Origin: Paramacrobiotus metropolitanus
Lineage: Eukaryota > Tardigrada > Eutardigrada > Parachela > Macrobiotidae
Assembly (NCBI RefSeq): GCF_019649055.1
Contig: NW_026570476.1
Coordinates: 26,425 to 90,424 of the forward strand
Direction: 5' to 3'
DNA length: 64,000 bases
Shown here: positions 11,844 through 23,944 of the stretch, one piece after another
How positions within the stretch are numbered: the stretch's first letter is position 1
Layout of the letters: each line of letters opens with the position of its first letter
Notes under the pieces: generated by a model
Seen by the model: only the letters and a program-made list of their open reading frames with translations
The model's database searches: none
What the model was told of the DNA's origin: nothing
Translations under genes and position numbers: made by a program

Positions 11844-14800
11844 TCATTTTTTATAGTAAACGTCCAGTGCAGCAAACGTAAGCTTATTCAGCAGCGTCAA
11901 ATCCAGTTGGCGTAAGTCGATATAATCCCAGTGCTGTGGGCTGCCGTCAGCACGAACAGCGTTAAACCTAATTATAAAGAAGAGCGGATTAATTTCGCTG
12001 CTTCGATGTACAATGGTTTAAGCCTCTCGCTTTACTCACAAGTGAAGAAAGCTGCGAATTCCCGCCCACTGCTCAGGATAGACCAATTTCCGCACCCAGC
12101 GCGCATGTATCGCGGTGACTTTTTCCAATACTCGCTGCGTAACGGCCGGACAGTTGTCATTGGCCGCGGCTAAAAAGCGTTGACACTGCTCCACAGTTGA
12201 CTCCGTATAGCGGAAGCGCAGTAACGGAATCACCGCATCCAAGCGTTCTATATCCGATTGCGACAAGAATGTCCGTTCCGCTTCCGGCCAAGTTAAGCCT
12301 TTCTGGTAGAGCGACTGCAGCAAAGACCTGAAAGCGGACCGTTCTGAGGCGGTGTAGTTAATCAGGACCAGCTGTTCACACACCGAAATCCAACCTGACA
12401 GCGTCCGGCATTCGTAGTGCCCAGTCTGAATATTGTCTCGCAGGTTCAGGAACGGAGTACCAATATATGAAGGGTTCTCAGTGCCGTTCTTGATGACGAG
12501 TAGCGGCAGGCGGAGGGCATTCTTGCCCAGTGCATCCACGATGTGGTGCATTCTGCACGCGAACGTGTTGTCAGAACAATCGTGGTTTCGCTCATCATGT
12601 GTTCGTTCATCCACCAACGCCACTGCTCGTGTGCACGGAGCAATGCTGCGCTCCAGCAGCGTGGAGAATTTATATTGTTCATTGGCGCTGAGCTGTGCAG
12701 CTACGTTCCAATCCCACGGTGACCATACTGGAATTGGTTGAATGACGAAAATTACGTTACGCTTGCCAACCGGTTCCCCCACCACACATCTCCACAGCGC
12801 ACACACTCTGCAAAACGACAATTAGGCAAATATGCTAAGTAGCAATAATGGGCAAAAACAAATTCCGCCAACAGAGTCAGACTATCGGATAGCGCGCAGA
12901 GGCAATTCTGCCCTTCAAGCAAGCTCGCCAAAACACTAGAGTAGAAGTATGACTAATGCCTCCGGCTGAGAATGTTACGTTATAAACTTCACTAGCGTTA
13001 TGTACTGCCCCCAGGCACTGTACGTAGCTAAGTTTAACGTAGAAATCCCGAAGTGGATTTTAAGACTTTATTTACGAAACTCGAAGTGGATTTTAAGGCT
13101 TTATTTACGACACAATTCAAGTGACTGCTAGATGACTTCCAGTGGACTAAACCAGAGTGGACTATCTAGCATTGGCAAGCTTGGCGCTTATATAGCCACA
13201 TTCGGGTAAACATCCCCATTAAGAAACTTCTGGAAACTTCCAAAGTATTCGATCACTCAATAAGAACATTAAAACGGCATGACAAGAGATACAGAGAAGA
13301 CTGGAAATCTGTCAATTCAGGTCTTATCAACTTATGCCCAAATACAGAACTAACTGATATTCTCTCAGTTCTCTTTGTGGCTAATGATCTTGTTTACGCC
13401 AGGCTGTATCTTAATACAGCTCACATGGGGCTTTTGCGGCTGGTCACAAGAAGAACGATGCAGCAAAAACTACACTACGGCGGTTTTTGCATTGTAGACA
13501 CTTCCACAAAGCGCATTCGTGTACCGTACACCAGAGACAGGGTATTTCTCTGCGTTGCTCCACATTAGAAAAGTTGATAAATTTTATTGCTCTTGCGCAC
13601 AACTTGTATGAGAGCAACGATTATCAAGTAATTAATTTTCGAAAAGTCACCTGCAACAATGCGAAGAGCGCCGTGTCTCTGCAGCTGACTTACTGGCTGG
13701 TCCGTAACTGAGTAGCCACATCCAAGTCCCACAGGACACAGCCCAGAACCGCAACCGGAAGCGTGTGGATGTGCATCTCTTTTTGCTCTACAACAACGTC
13801 CTCTTACTAGTAAAAATTGTGGTCGGTATAAGTATAACGCAGCTGAATTTGAAGAGTAATTTTTCACTTGCACTAGCATTGTACAATTCTTTATTCATGC
13901 TGCTGCCTAATTGATGAGGCTTCGGTGGTTTAGCTATCAATCAGTATTTAACTCGGCTAGAGATTAACTGAAATAAATTAGTCGAGTACTAAATTATTTA
14001 GTATCGGGTATTGTCAAATGGCAACATGACCACCACAGCCTTACTCACCCTGCTGGAAAGGAATCATTTTGCAGTTCTCCGCTATCGCCCCGACTTTTGG
14101 TGTCAATTCCCTCGACTGCTGTTCGGAGAGATGACGCTGGCACGCTTCTTTCAAAGAATCAGTCGTCCAGAACATGCTGCACGCGGCGGGGTCAGCGTGC
14201 ACTTCGGCGCAGATGAATGTCACCGTGTCAAGTGCAGCACGGACAAACACCCGAACACTAAACTCGTGCTCCCCTTCCGTAGGGCTATGCTGTCGCGAGC
14301 AGTAGAAACGAAATCCTCCCCCGTAAATCACGCAGATGCTAAATCGACAACTGTCTTTACTCTGCGAGTTGCCACAAGCCCGCACTAGCCGGCATCTCCA
14401 AACCAGAAACACTGGCATAAACTGTACGTGACGCAGAAGATGCGCCTGTGGAAATCAACCATATGTTTCCGGTAGACGAGTCCGTCACGCCTTCCGAAAA
14501 AACTCGGCTCGTCATCCGCGGTCGGCAGTTGGCAATGAGTTGCCGCACCGGCACAATGCGGCGGTCTGGTGAATTACCCAAGCGAACAACACAAAACATG
14601 CAGGAAAGGTCCTCCAGGATAGTGGCGGGCCGGAAGACCAGCGACCGCCGTCTTCGTCTCGCAGCGCCACGTGCGCGGAAGAGTCAGTCAGTAGTGGTCG
14701 ATCAAAATGTTCGATGAAGTGATGCGGCCACAACTGCTTAGAGTGAATCCATTCCGAACGGACTGTGGTGGCATCGAAGTCAATGAAGAAATAGTCGCCG

Positions 14801-14925
14801 TCAATATCCTGAACGTATCCCAGCCACCATTGGCCGTTATCGCGCTGCACCAGCAACGTGTTCCCGTAGTTCATGTCCCGCGCACCCGAGCGCAACTCAC
14901 GGAAGTAGCGTAATGTGCCGGGCAT
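11844..14925 (-). pseudogene. F-box family gene, copy 5 (exons 2-4 sound, exon 1 broken)
   Basis: Exons: 14925-14049, 13787-13694 (94 nt), 12807-12040 and 11967-11844 (stop TGA). Introns have GT-AG ends in phases 1, 2, 2. The start MPGTLRYFRELRS and block NTLLVQRDNGQWWLGY are typical. Exon 1 then changes frame at least three times (near 14636, 14530 and 14400), although conserved pieces such as DTVTFICAEVHADP appear in sequence. Exon 2 gives an F-box LPVAVLGCVLWDLDVATQLR continued by VCALW. Exon 3 is open for 256 codons with QWAGIRSFLHL at its end. Exon 4 ends LDLTLLNKLTFAALDVYY. Exon 1 shifts would destroy the product unless they are sequence errors. Confidence 0.82.
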
Positions 14926-16118
14926 GTCGATGAGAGATGTGCAAATAATCTAAAATTTAATATGGCGAGTCCACTGATTCCACGTGACTGAACTGGCCGT
15001 GCTTGCTAAACGTTTCCGAAGCAACCGGCTTTAGTAGAGGAGCTAGAGACCGTATATACAAAGTATATACAAACAGACTGTATATACGAAGCTACAGACT
15101 GTATTACGAAGGCCTTATCACACAAGCAGTTTTAAAACGAAAAGGTTATTGATATGGTACGATGGAATATACAGGATAACAAATTGCCAAACCAAAGGAA
15201 ACTAATTCTTTCACAAGAAAGCACAGGCGACAGACACGCTACAGTTTACTCCACTAGAGCACCATAAAACAGCACCATAAAACTTCATAAAAGAATCGTA
15301 ACTGAGTAAATAAGTAGCAACCACGGCGCCACGAAGACGCCGGTCTTCTGCTTCGACTGGTCTGCCCTATTTCTTTCTATTTCGGTTTTGCATTGAAAAT
15401 CACTGGCAAGAAGATACACAGAGGCGTCTTTGCCCTCGCTTAAAGCCACGAGAATAGACCTGTTCTAATGGCATTGCCTTGCTCTCTTCAGTTCCGAGCC
15501 CTTTCTGTAATTAGGAAATGCCTCTTATTTGGATGGTGTCGATTTCTGTCATATTGGCAAAGAATGACAGATTACGATCTCACTTTTGCCTCAACCCACG
15601 TAGCCCAGGGCCCTCGCTAAAGTTCGCACATTGGCTCGAGTTTCGCGTACTTAACGCGAAGTGGCTAGCGAAATTTAAAATAATTCCCAAAAAATAAGTA
15701 TGGCCTACCTATCTTGAAGGCCATTCTTTATTCTATCTAGTACACTATCCAGCACTAACATAACATTTTTCTTTAAAAAGTAAAAAAATAAAGTTTGGAT
15801 AGTAGTTAGGGGTGCTTATGCAGCAGACAGCAAAACTGCCGGTTGCGCTACACTTATGGTAAGACAGGGCACTTCATTCAGTCGCTGCCGCATAATCATT
15901 TGTTAGCATTAACGTAATGTTCCCCGTTGTCTGGAACAGCTGGGGGTAATTAGCAGGCTCGTTCGGATCACTCAAACAAGGATAAGGATTTCCTAAGGTC
16001 GGCTTGGGTAACTTAATTTGGATTTATTAACCACATTACACAAGAGATGATTACAGTACTGCAAGGCAAAATGGAAAACTGACATCTGCCGGTGCCTGCT
16101 GGATATTTTCTCATCGCC
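14926..16118. other. Divergent intergenic region between F-box copies 5 and 6
   Basis: About 1.2 kb between head-to-head copies. It contains short GTATATAC-type direct repeats (15051-15100) but no recognised gene. Promoter function is inferred from position. Confidence 0.45.
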
Positions 16119-18951
16119 ATGAACGGAACGCCCGTTATTTTCGAGACCTGCATTCGCCTGATGCACGCCAGATTAACTACGGGAACACGGTGCTGGTGCA
16201 GCGCGACAACGGCCAATGGTGGCTGGGATACGTTCAGGATATCGATGGCGATCATTTCCTTGTTGACTTCGACACCGCCAGCATCGATGCCCAATGGACT
16301 CATTCCAAACATCTCTGGCCGCATCATTTCCGCGAACCTTTTCATCCACATAAACTGTCTCAGCAGGTGGCACTGCGCGACGGCGATGGCGGACCCCTAG
16401 TTTTTCGTTCAGCCACCAGTGTCGACTATCTCTGCGGTATGTTCAACTTCGTAAGCCCGTACAGTGCGGAGCCAGCCAATGTGAGTGGCAGCTGTATCGT
16501 GCACGCGTCACAATTTGCCAATCTTCCGGCAACGGACAGCAGTCCGAGTTTCTTCGCAAAAACTCGCGAATTTATCTACCGGAAACACGTGGTGCGATTC
16601 GAGGAAGCTTATCGTCTGCGTGGAGTCCATCTCATGCCCAAGTTCTTGGCTCGCTCATGTCGCTTGACACGGGGCAATGGCACATCTCTACATGATGGCA
16701 GGATTGAGAGCTACCACATTCAGAGGTATCAGCATCAGACCGACACCTTCGTGTTCGCTTGTACGGGACGGATGTGGGACAGAAAGCCCCTTCACTATAG
16801 TTTTAAGGTCGGTTGTCGGGTATTTGTACGAGCGGAAGCCGACACGGTGACCTTTATCTGCGCCGAATGGCACGGTAACGCGTACGCGCCCAGCATGATT
16901 TGGAACGACGAAGTCTTGGCAGGCCTCTCTGAGGGCTTCGTCGTTCCATCTGAATGAGCAGCAATCGAGGGAAGCCAAGAGTTTGTTCTCAGAAGCCGGC
17001 GTTAGTGGATCGCTTCAGCATGGTAAGATATTACGTAATACACGTATTTATCGTGAAATATACTATTTACCAAGCGCTACTCTTTACCAAACTCATTGAC
17101 CGCTTGAAACTGGCCACTAATGGATGTTGTCTTTGTAGGCGATTATGTTGCGAATGACAGTAACATCCGCATTAATGACCTTTCGCATCCAGTCACAGCA
17201 TGCATTTTGCTTAGTTTGGATATAGTAAACCAGCTACAAGCGATCCGGTAAGTCCGTTACGCTGTTTTGTTTGCAGCGATAACGAAGCGCGAGATGCTGC
17301 AGTAAAGCTTTCGTCAAAGAGCACAATTTTTTCTGACGCCACAAAGAGTACGGCGAAACTCATTGGCAGTTCCACAAAGTCAACGGCATTTCCATCGGAT
17401 ACACAACATAACTAGCAACATTTTTCAGATGAAAATTCAGTAGAATCCGAAGCATTGAATAACACAGCATAACTTTTACTTACCATTCCGGTATAGGGTA
17501 TACGTATTTTAAAGTCTGTTGGGTTCCTAACTTCTGTTTATTTGCTGCCACCCAGGGTTTGCATGCTGTGGACACTTGTTTTGGAGGCGCATTTTAGTAA
17601 TCGTCATGTACTAATCGATCTCCGCCCTCTGACCGCTCAGGAACCCTCGGACCCAGAGTTCGATATTGACCACCGAAGACGGGATTACAAGTTCGTGGTG
17701 CTGCTTGACCGCGCGGTTGGTCACGAGACGCGGACGGTGGCGCTGCTTGACAAGGGACGATGTCATGGTCAATGTATATATACGCGCCGTTTGTCGTCCA
17801 GGCTAGGGTTAATCAACAAAATACTGGAGCGAAAGGGCATTCGCCTGCATATGATTGTCGCCAAGGACGGTTGTGATCATGCGAGCAGTGCATTTCTGGG
17901 CGTTCACCGGAAAAAGGGGAAGTATCAGTGCGATACGCTGTGCAATTTGTGGAGCGTATGTGATCAGCTAGTGCTGTTGAACTACACCGCTTCGCATCCG
18001 GCCGCTGACGCAACAGTGCTGATGTGGTTGTTCTTCGATACTGTTTGGGTGGATACGATGAGATTTTGGCATCAGACCGATCAGTCGGCACTGGAGGAAT
18101 CAGTGCGGATTCCGTATTTGCATTTCTGCTCCACGGAAAATGCCGCTGAACAGTGCCGACGCTTTTAGCCGCTGTCAACGACCACTGCCCGGCCGTTCCT
18201 CAACGTCTCTACGAAATTGCTACAGCGATTCATAAACGCTGGGTGGACACGGTGCCGTATCCGAATCGTTGGATCGCGATTCGCCGGTTCTTTAAACTGT
18301 ATGTGACTGGGAAATAATGCCTTTAAGCTTCATACCACGGCCCGCCACGAGACTCGTTATGCGCATTTTGGCTGTTGCACGTCAAATACTAGTACATATT
18401 GATATCGTATAAACGTCTTTGTCGCAAAATCAGCAAAATAATTTATCAGTTGAATTCTTAGCAAATACAGTCAGAAAATCTGTTGTTTTCTTTCTGGCGA
18501 ATGCCAGACCAGTAGACGTGTGTATTGTTATAAATCTGGCGTTATAAATCTGGCGCATTACTTACATTGCAAGAAGATTTGAAGATTCAACAGATTTTAC
18601 TGATTAATTCACTCTTCCATCAGAAAGCCGGCTCTTGAAGGACAAGACGTGTAACTACAGAGGTCGTAGACAGTGTCTCACAGCGCGTTCGATTTACGTG
18701 TAATACAGTACACCGGAATCACACAAAAGCGCTTGGAAAAACAGTAGTGTGTGGCGAATATAAGAGTACTTATTTATTTGCTTGAGACTGTATTTCCGCT
18801 CGTCTGCAGGTTCGGCGCTTTTCATCCCGAGCGCACTGCTGCGTGGTGGGACGCCGTTGACTTGCGCGAAATCAACGTACTGATGATGAGCCGGCTTGTC
18901 CTGCATTTCCTGGACGGTGTTACAAAGGCTGATCCAGCCCGTTATACGTAG
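16119..18951 (+). pseudogene. F-box family gene, copy 6 (four exons, frameshifted)
   Basis: Exons: 16119-17022, 17139-17247, 17556-18298 and 18810-18951 (stop TAG). Intron phases 1, 2, 2 hold. A base is missing a few codons after ATG 16119, where other copies read P-R-Y-F. From 16190 the frame is open with LVQRDNGQWWLGYVQDIDGD, YRKHVVRF and GCRVFVRAEADTVTFICAEW. At 16901-16948 a 13-bp inverted copy replaces the expected DEALREACQ region (separate entry). Exon 2 gives F-box residues HPVTACILLSLDIVNQLQ, then VCMLW. Exon 3 loses a base near 18168 just before AAVNDHCPAVPQR. Exon 4 has WWDAVDLREINVLMMSRLVLHFLDG, the plus-strand subfamily tail. Confidence 0.8.
16901..16948. repeat. Perfect 13-bp inverted repeat made inside coding sequence
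   Basis: Arms TGGAACGACGAAG (16901-16913) and its exact complement (16936-16948) enclose a 22-nt loop. On the reverse strand the loop reads the family residues E-A-L-R-E-A-C-Q, so the coding segment W-N-D-E-A-L-R-E-A-C-Q has been turned round relative to other copies. The normal frame resumes downstream as LNEQQSREA. Confidence 0.85.
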
Positions 18952-20029
18952 ATAACGCAAAGAAAAAGCACACGTGGATTTATTTGTAATGTGATGTTAA
19001 CACTGGCAGGTTTACTTCCAGCAACGTGCGGGATATTACGGACCTAATAAAGGTAGCCTAGCGTTCCTGAAGATTTAAGTGGTTGTTTTTGAAGGGTTTT
19101 CGAACATTGAGATATCCTCTCCTGCTTTCACATTTATGTCATAATTCCTAACGATCCTGTAGGGGCTGAGTAAATTGGTGGGTAATATTTTCCGTTCTGT
19201 TAGTGACGTTCTCACACTCTCTGATGTTTAAAATCGCTTTGTTTACTGGAAGCTTTTTCTAACGCTTTGTTTGAGGGCAGAATTTTCTGATTCAAAATCC
19301 TTTTGCAGCCAGGTTTAAAATCTCATACTAGACAGGCAACCTAGCCGGAAATTGGCTACTGTCTCTGATTGCAATTAAATCAAATCAGCCAAACTACTGC
19401 CACCCCCGCACTGGGCGTATTAAATAGATTCAAGAGGATACAAGGCCATTTTTAAAACCGGTGAACACTGTAACAGCGAACTTCGATAAACACTGGCATG
19501 CCATTTTCTATCCTCCGGCGCGCTACGCCACTGAATTAAGATAACCGTGGTGCAAAAAAGTAAATCCAGGACAATTTTACGCGTCGAAGTGTGTTCTCAC
19601 TTACAAAGGTCCCGGCGCTATAGTCTGTACCTATCAAAAAGTAAGCTCAATACATAATAACTGTTTTATTAACATTTCGCTCCACACTGTCAGACAGCAG
19701 CAGCAAAATAACCCAAGAAAATTGCGAACAGTAATTTGTGATAATTTGAAATTTATAAGAAAAACGCTGGCAATTATCGCCGCCGATAGCTCGCAGATCG
19801 CCATTATTTCCGTTTCTGTTAAACATCCCGTTAGCTAAAACCTTTACGCGCAGTGTTACGAGTATCATTCCGGTAAACCTGCACAGCAGTGAGAAAATTA
19901 AAAATTTGAATACCTGTGACGGCACCGGTACCTTTTTGATTTTTCGCCTACCCCTTGCGATAAAGAAGGCAAGCCCTCATTTAGCCTTTGTGATCTCCAA
20001 ATCATGGAGATCGACCGCGAACTTAACAC
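18952..20029. other. Intergenic, nothing recognised
   Basis: About 1.1 kb without a supported exon, RNA gene or clear repeat. Confidence 0.4.
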
Positions 20030-20710
20030 TGGGGTCAAACTGCAAAGTATCCTCCAGCACATGAAAGGCCAGCCTACTCAGCTTCGAAACATTCGGCTAC
20101 CGCTGGCCAATGTCATCACAACACTGATTGTGAGAGTGGCCGCCGGCCTGAAAACTGCTGAATCAGGATAAAAGAATCCAATTTGTAATACCATCCCACC
20201 AAGGATTTTGCGTTGCCGATCGCGAGCCCTTGCAAGGTAAAAAATATTCGAATCTCGGTCTACTGATCGGGGTGGGCCAACCGCAACGTCCTGCACCCAT
20301 GGCGCATACACTCGCGTGACCTTTACGTGGATTTTTTTGCCTAAAGACCGGATAGTGCTCGTGCAGTGCGGTCAGGAAGCGTCGGCACCGTTTTCCTGAT
20401 GTCTCCGTTCCATGGAAACGCAGCAACGGAATAAGCACTCGACGGATGTTGCAACGCAGGAAGTGCTGGTCGCGTCTTAAACCATGCCAGATCGCCAGCA
20501 TTGTGGTCAAGCAGCCTAAGCAGCAGTGAATGGTGACGGTATAGTTGGTCAATCACAATTCGGCAAACGTGCACATAGCAAGCTGGACACCCGGGTGCAG
20601 CTGTATACTGGCTTCCAGATCCCGGGAGATGGCCGGCAGCGCGTCCCATATTGTGCAAAATAAATACTGGTAGCGGAGACGCTGAATTTACTGGAGACCA
20701 GAGCAGCAAA
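20030..20710 (-). pseudogene. F-box family gene, highly decayed exon 3-4 remnant
   Basis: On the minus strand, IPLLRFHGTE...CRRFLTALHEHYPV recalls the family's exon 3 end (IPLLRFRYTES...CQRFLAAANDNCPAV), and a DDIGQR...SKLSRLAFHVLED piece near 20.05-20.12 kb recalls exon 4. Frames change several times and no clean splice sites remain. It is the most diverged copy here, so the exact limits are uncertain. Confidence 0.55.
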
Positions 20711-21338
20711 ACATATTTTTTGACCCCTGTGCCGATCAGCGTCAGGCTTAAGGAATATTATTGTTTAATTGGTTTCCTTCATGTTTAACAACAACGATTA
20801 TACTACGGTTACAAATTCCAAAGACAAACTTAAGGAATTGTATGGTCATGTGACATGTGGCAGGCAACGGCATTTTGCACCCGGCTTCATAATCGGGTTC
20901 TGGTGTCAGTGAAAGTTCTCGGTCTGTGCACACATGTAATAAACGAAGCTGTTGGCAATGTTGCGATAAATATAAACATAACTTAGAGAACACCACTAAT
21001 CAGTTTGTACCTACATGTAAGTTAAAGAAAGCATCAACATCTGTACTGATAAAGATTATGCTCACAGTGCTTTATGCACATTATGCATACAAAAAGCGAC
21101 CTGAGCTGCTATTTTTGGATTGGATAATAAAACTATGATCCAAGACGAGGTTGCTGCACGAGTGAGGTCAGCGTATTAATCGAGGAAGGCGACATGTGAA
21201 CAACCTGCCGTTGATTTGATTTATTCCCCTGTACTGTACGACTGCAGCTTAAAAATGTCACCAACATGCCATACTATTCACTTTATTGGTCAAATCAATG
21301 TGACAATACACAAATTTAAAGAAGAAAAACACGCTAAA
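20711..21338. other. Intergenic, nothing recognised
   Basis: AT-rich spacer up to the 3' end of the non-LTR element. No gene was recognised. Confidence 0.4.
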
Positions 21339-23944
21339 CTATAAAAGAAAAATTTCGTTCAGCTTATCCAATCCTTCCATCGTGCCCAGCACTGACGCCG
21401 CGTTTCCCCGTTGAATTTCTATGGACAAACGCTGCCGTAGAAATTCGTGCGAGCGTGTTTCTCCGGTGTGCTGCTGCAGTCTTTTTCCCAGTTCTTTGAT
21501 GATGGCGATCGCAGACGGTCCCACGGGCCCATTGTTTCAAAACCGATCGGAACGAATAGGCAGCGGCCGACCAGATAGGAATATAGTCCTAATTTCCTTA
21601 GCTCTGCCTGCATGGCGGCCGCTCCAGCTGTTGTGGCAGTGGCCTTGACATGCGAAAGCGCAACCGTGTCTACACATGTCACGTCCCAAGCGAGGCATAA
21701 TCCGCGTTTCCATGCAAAAGTTGTGCAGCCATCAGGGCGGCGTTCACTGGTGTGGGATGTGCCGCGCGGCTCCAGTTTCGCTGGCACACCGGCGGATACC
21801 AGGGCTCTGCAGAAGATACTGTTTAATCCGCCGTGGCGCGAAAGTCGACCAGCGGAAAAGGCACACGACAGCCCATGGTGCCCATAACCACCAACAGGTT
21901 TGTGACACTTGACGCAGTCGTGTGGTTCACAGATCGTGGCACCGAGACGGAGGGCGATGCTGATCTTCAGTTCGTCGTCGCCGAGTAGATTACCGATGTG
22001 AGCGGACGGCAAGGCGTTCAACCAGATGCCGGCCTCTGGTCTAGACTGGGCGAGCAGGCGCGCTGTGTTGACATCGTCTCCTTGAAATACTTCCAGCAGG
22101 GCCGCAAGAGACACGTTGCATAATGGCAAGTCCCAGGCCTTTTGGGACTTCTGAAATGCAACTTCCGGGAGTACGGGTTGACGGGCTTGTAATTTCCATG
22201 ACTCCGAGGCACCAGTGACGTCAACAGCGGCGTGGTTAGGTAGTAGTGCGGAGAGCAAACCGGATACGGAATGAATCGAAGCCAGGTAGGCTGGGAGAGA
22301 TAATTCTTCCGACCGGCGGATGCCGATTCCACCTCTACTAACCGGTAATGTTGCTTTGACGCCAAGGCGGGTAGTCGTTGTGATTGGTCCGTACATTTGA
22401 CAGGTTCTGGAAGCAGGAGCGCATTGCTTCGTCCAGCTGGTATAATAATGCGGGGTATTTCCATGCGTTGCAGCACCGCAACATGTAGATAATTTTCGGG
22501 GCGCCGAGACAATTTTTTAGGAGAAACAACGCTTGATGGCTAGGTAGTAGCTGAAGTCGTTCACACATCAACTTCAAGGTACTGGCCTTCTCGTTCAGTA
22601 TAGGCCCAATTGCTTCATCCAGTACGGGTGCACCGAGCAGAGACATGGTGGATTCCGTTAGAATGCGTAGTCGTGGGTAACGCTCGAGGAATTCCGCTGT
22701 AACGTCACGCTGCGACTCGGAAGTTCCACCAAAAACCAGCAGTTCGCATTTAGCCTCGTTAACTTGCAAACCGATAGCAAGCGCGCCTTCAATTATTCGG
22801 CGGAAACAATCAGCAACCACCGTTGGTGCTCCTCCCAGGGTTCCGTCGTCCAGGAACCAGGCGTCGAGCTCCGCGTTCAGTAAAGCCACCAATGGGTGCA
22901 GCGCAAGACTGAACAGTAATGGGCCGAGCGGATCACCCTGTTGAACACCAGATTCCGAAGACAGCAATAGGTCATCCACAAATAACGTAGAATGGTGGCC
23001 ATAAGCACAACAGAGAAAGTCGCTGTACCCCGGGAAATGCTTCATCGCAGCAGCTAAGACGGCTTCACGGAACAAGGTGTTGAAAGCATTTTTAAAATCC
23101 ACTTTCAAAACAACCTTGGTTGTATCCCCAGCGGACTCAAGGAACAACCTGGTAGCGTGAACATTTGCCTCTGCGCCACCGCGAACATTTACACCCAACT
23201 ACTGTGGGGATAACAAGGCTGCCGATCGTTCCTTCAAACGGGAGCAGATTATCTTGGCTGTCAAACAGTGTAGTGTCATCCCGACCGCTATGGGACGTAG
23301 ACCGCCGTCCTTCTTCCTCAGTGCGATGAGCTTTCCGCCAAAAAATACTGGGCGCACATCAGCGGGAACCTTACCGTCGACGGCAATGTTCAACACTCCC
23401 GCCAGAGCGTCACATAATGGGGCTGAATGGTCGTCCAGTTTGGCTCCCACCATATCTGCGAGATGCTGCGGTCTTAAGCCGTCCGGTCCTGCGGCCGATC
23501 CTTTTGGGAAGCTTTGGATGGCTGCGAAGACCTCCTCACGTGTAATTCTGGTGGCTGCAGGTGATGGCGGGTTGAGACGAACTATCACGGGCGGCGCGCT
23601 CACGGGGTGTTTTTCGCGCAATTCCGCCAAAACCTCTGGGGTTGTTCGGAGAACGGCATCTGTCGACATGATGACACGCATTGCTCCCGAAATCGAGCCG
23701 TCATCAATTTTCTGTCCAACCCTGCGCACAAGATCATCCTGGTCTGCCTGCATGCCATTCAACCAGAGAACGATGCTACATGCGTGCCAGCCGTGCCTAA
23801 TGCGCTACAGCACTCTTCTTTGTATAATTTTCTGTAGTAATAAGCAAATGCTGTCGCTCTGAGTTTTGGTAAGGAAACCAGGAACTGCGGCTGATCAAGA
23901 GATGGGCTTAATTTTCCACTCCAGGTTTCGACTGGGTTGCACAA
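21339..23944 (-). mobile_element. Non-LTR retrotransposon with RT and restriction-like endonuclease
   Basis: One long minus-strand coding region is read in order. A conserved N-terminal RT lead (GSAAGPDGLRPQHL) is followed by RT motifs VLKVDFKNAFN, SGVQQGDPLGPLLF and the catalytic FLDD (AWFLDDGTLGG). A thumb region comes next, then a CCHC cluster (C-x2-C-x8-H-x4-C in CVKCHKPVGGYGHHGLSC). The final domain is a restriction-like endonuclease with RRPDG...WDVTC, matching the PD-x(12-15)-D pattern of R2/CRE-type elements. The C-terminus is RGNAASVLGT. Breaks: one in-frame TAG at 23199-23201 and frameshifts near 22390 and 21500. It copies itself by target-primed reverse transcription (family knowledge). 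No poly-A tail or target duplication could be fixed. Close relatives occur as the fragment at 9-11 kb. Confidence 0.88.

Noticed and set aside
23254-23862. 202-codon plus-strand ORF opposite the reverse transcriptase.
   Set aside because: It is the antisense shadow of RT codons; the minus strand carries all RT motifs.
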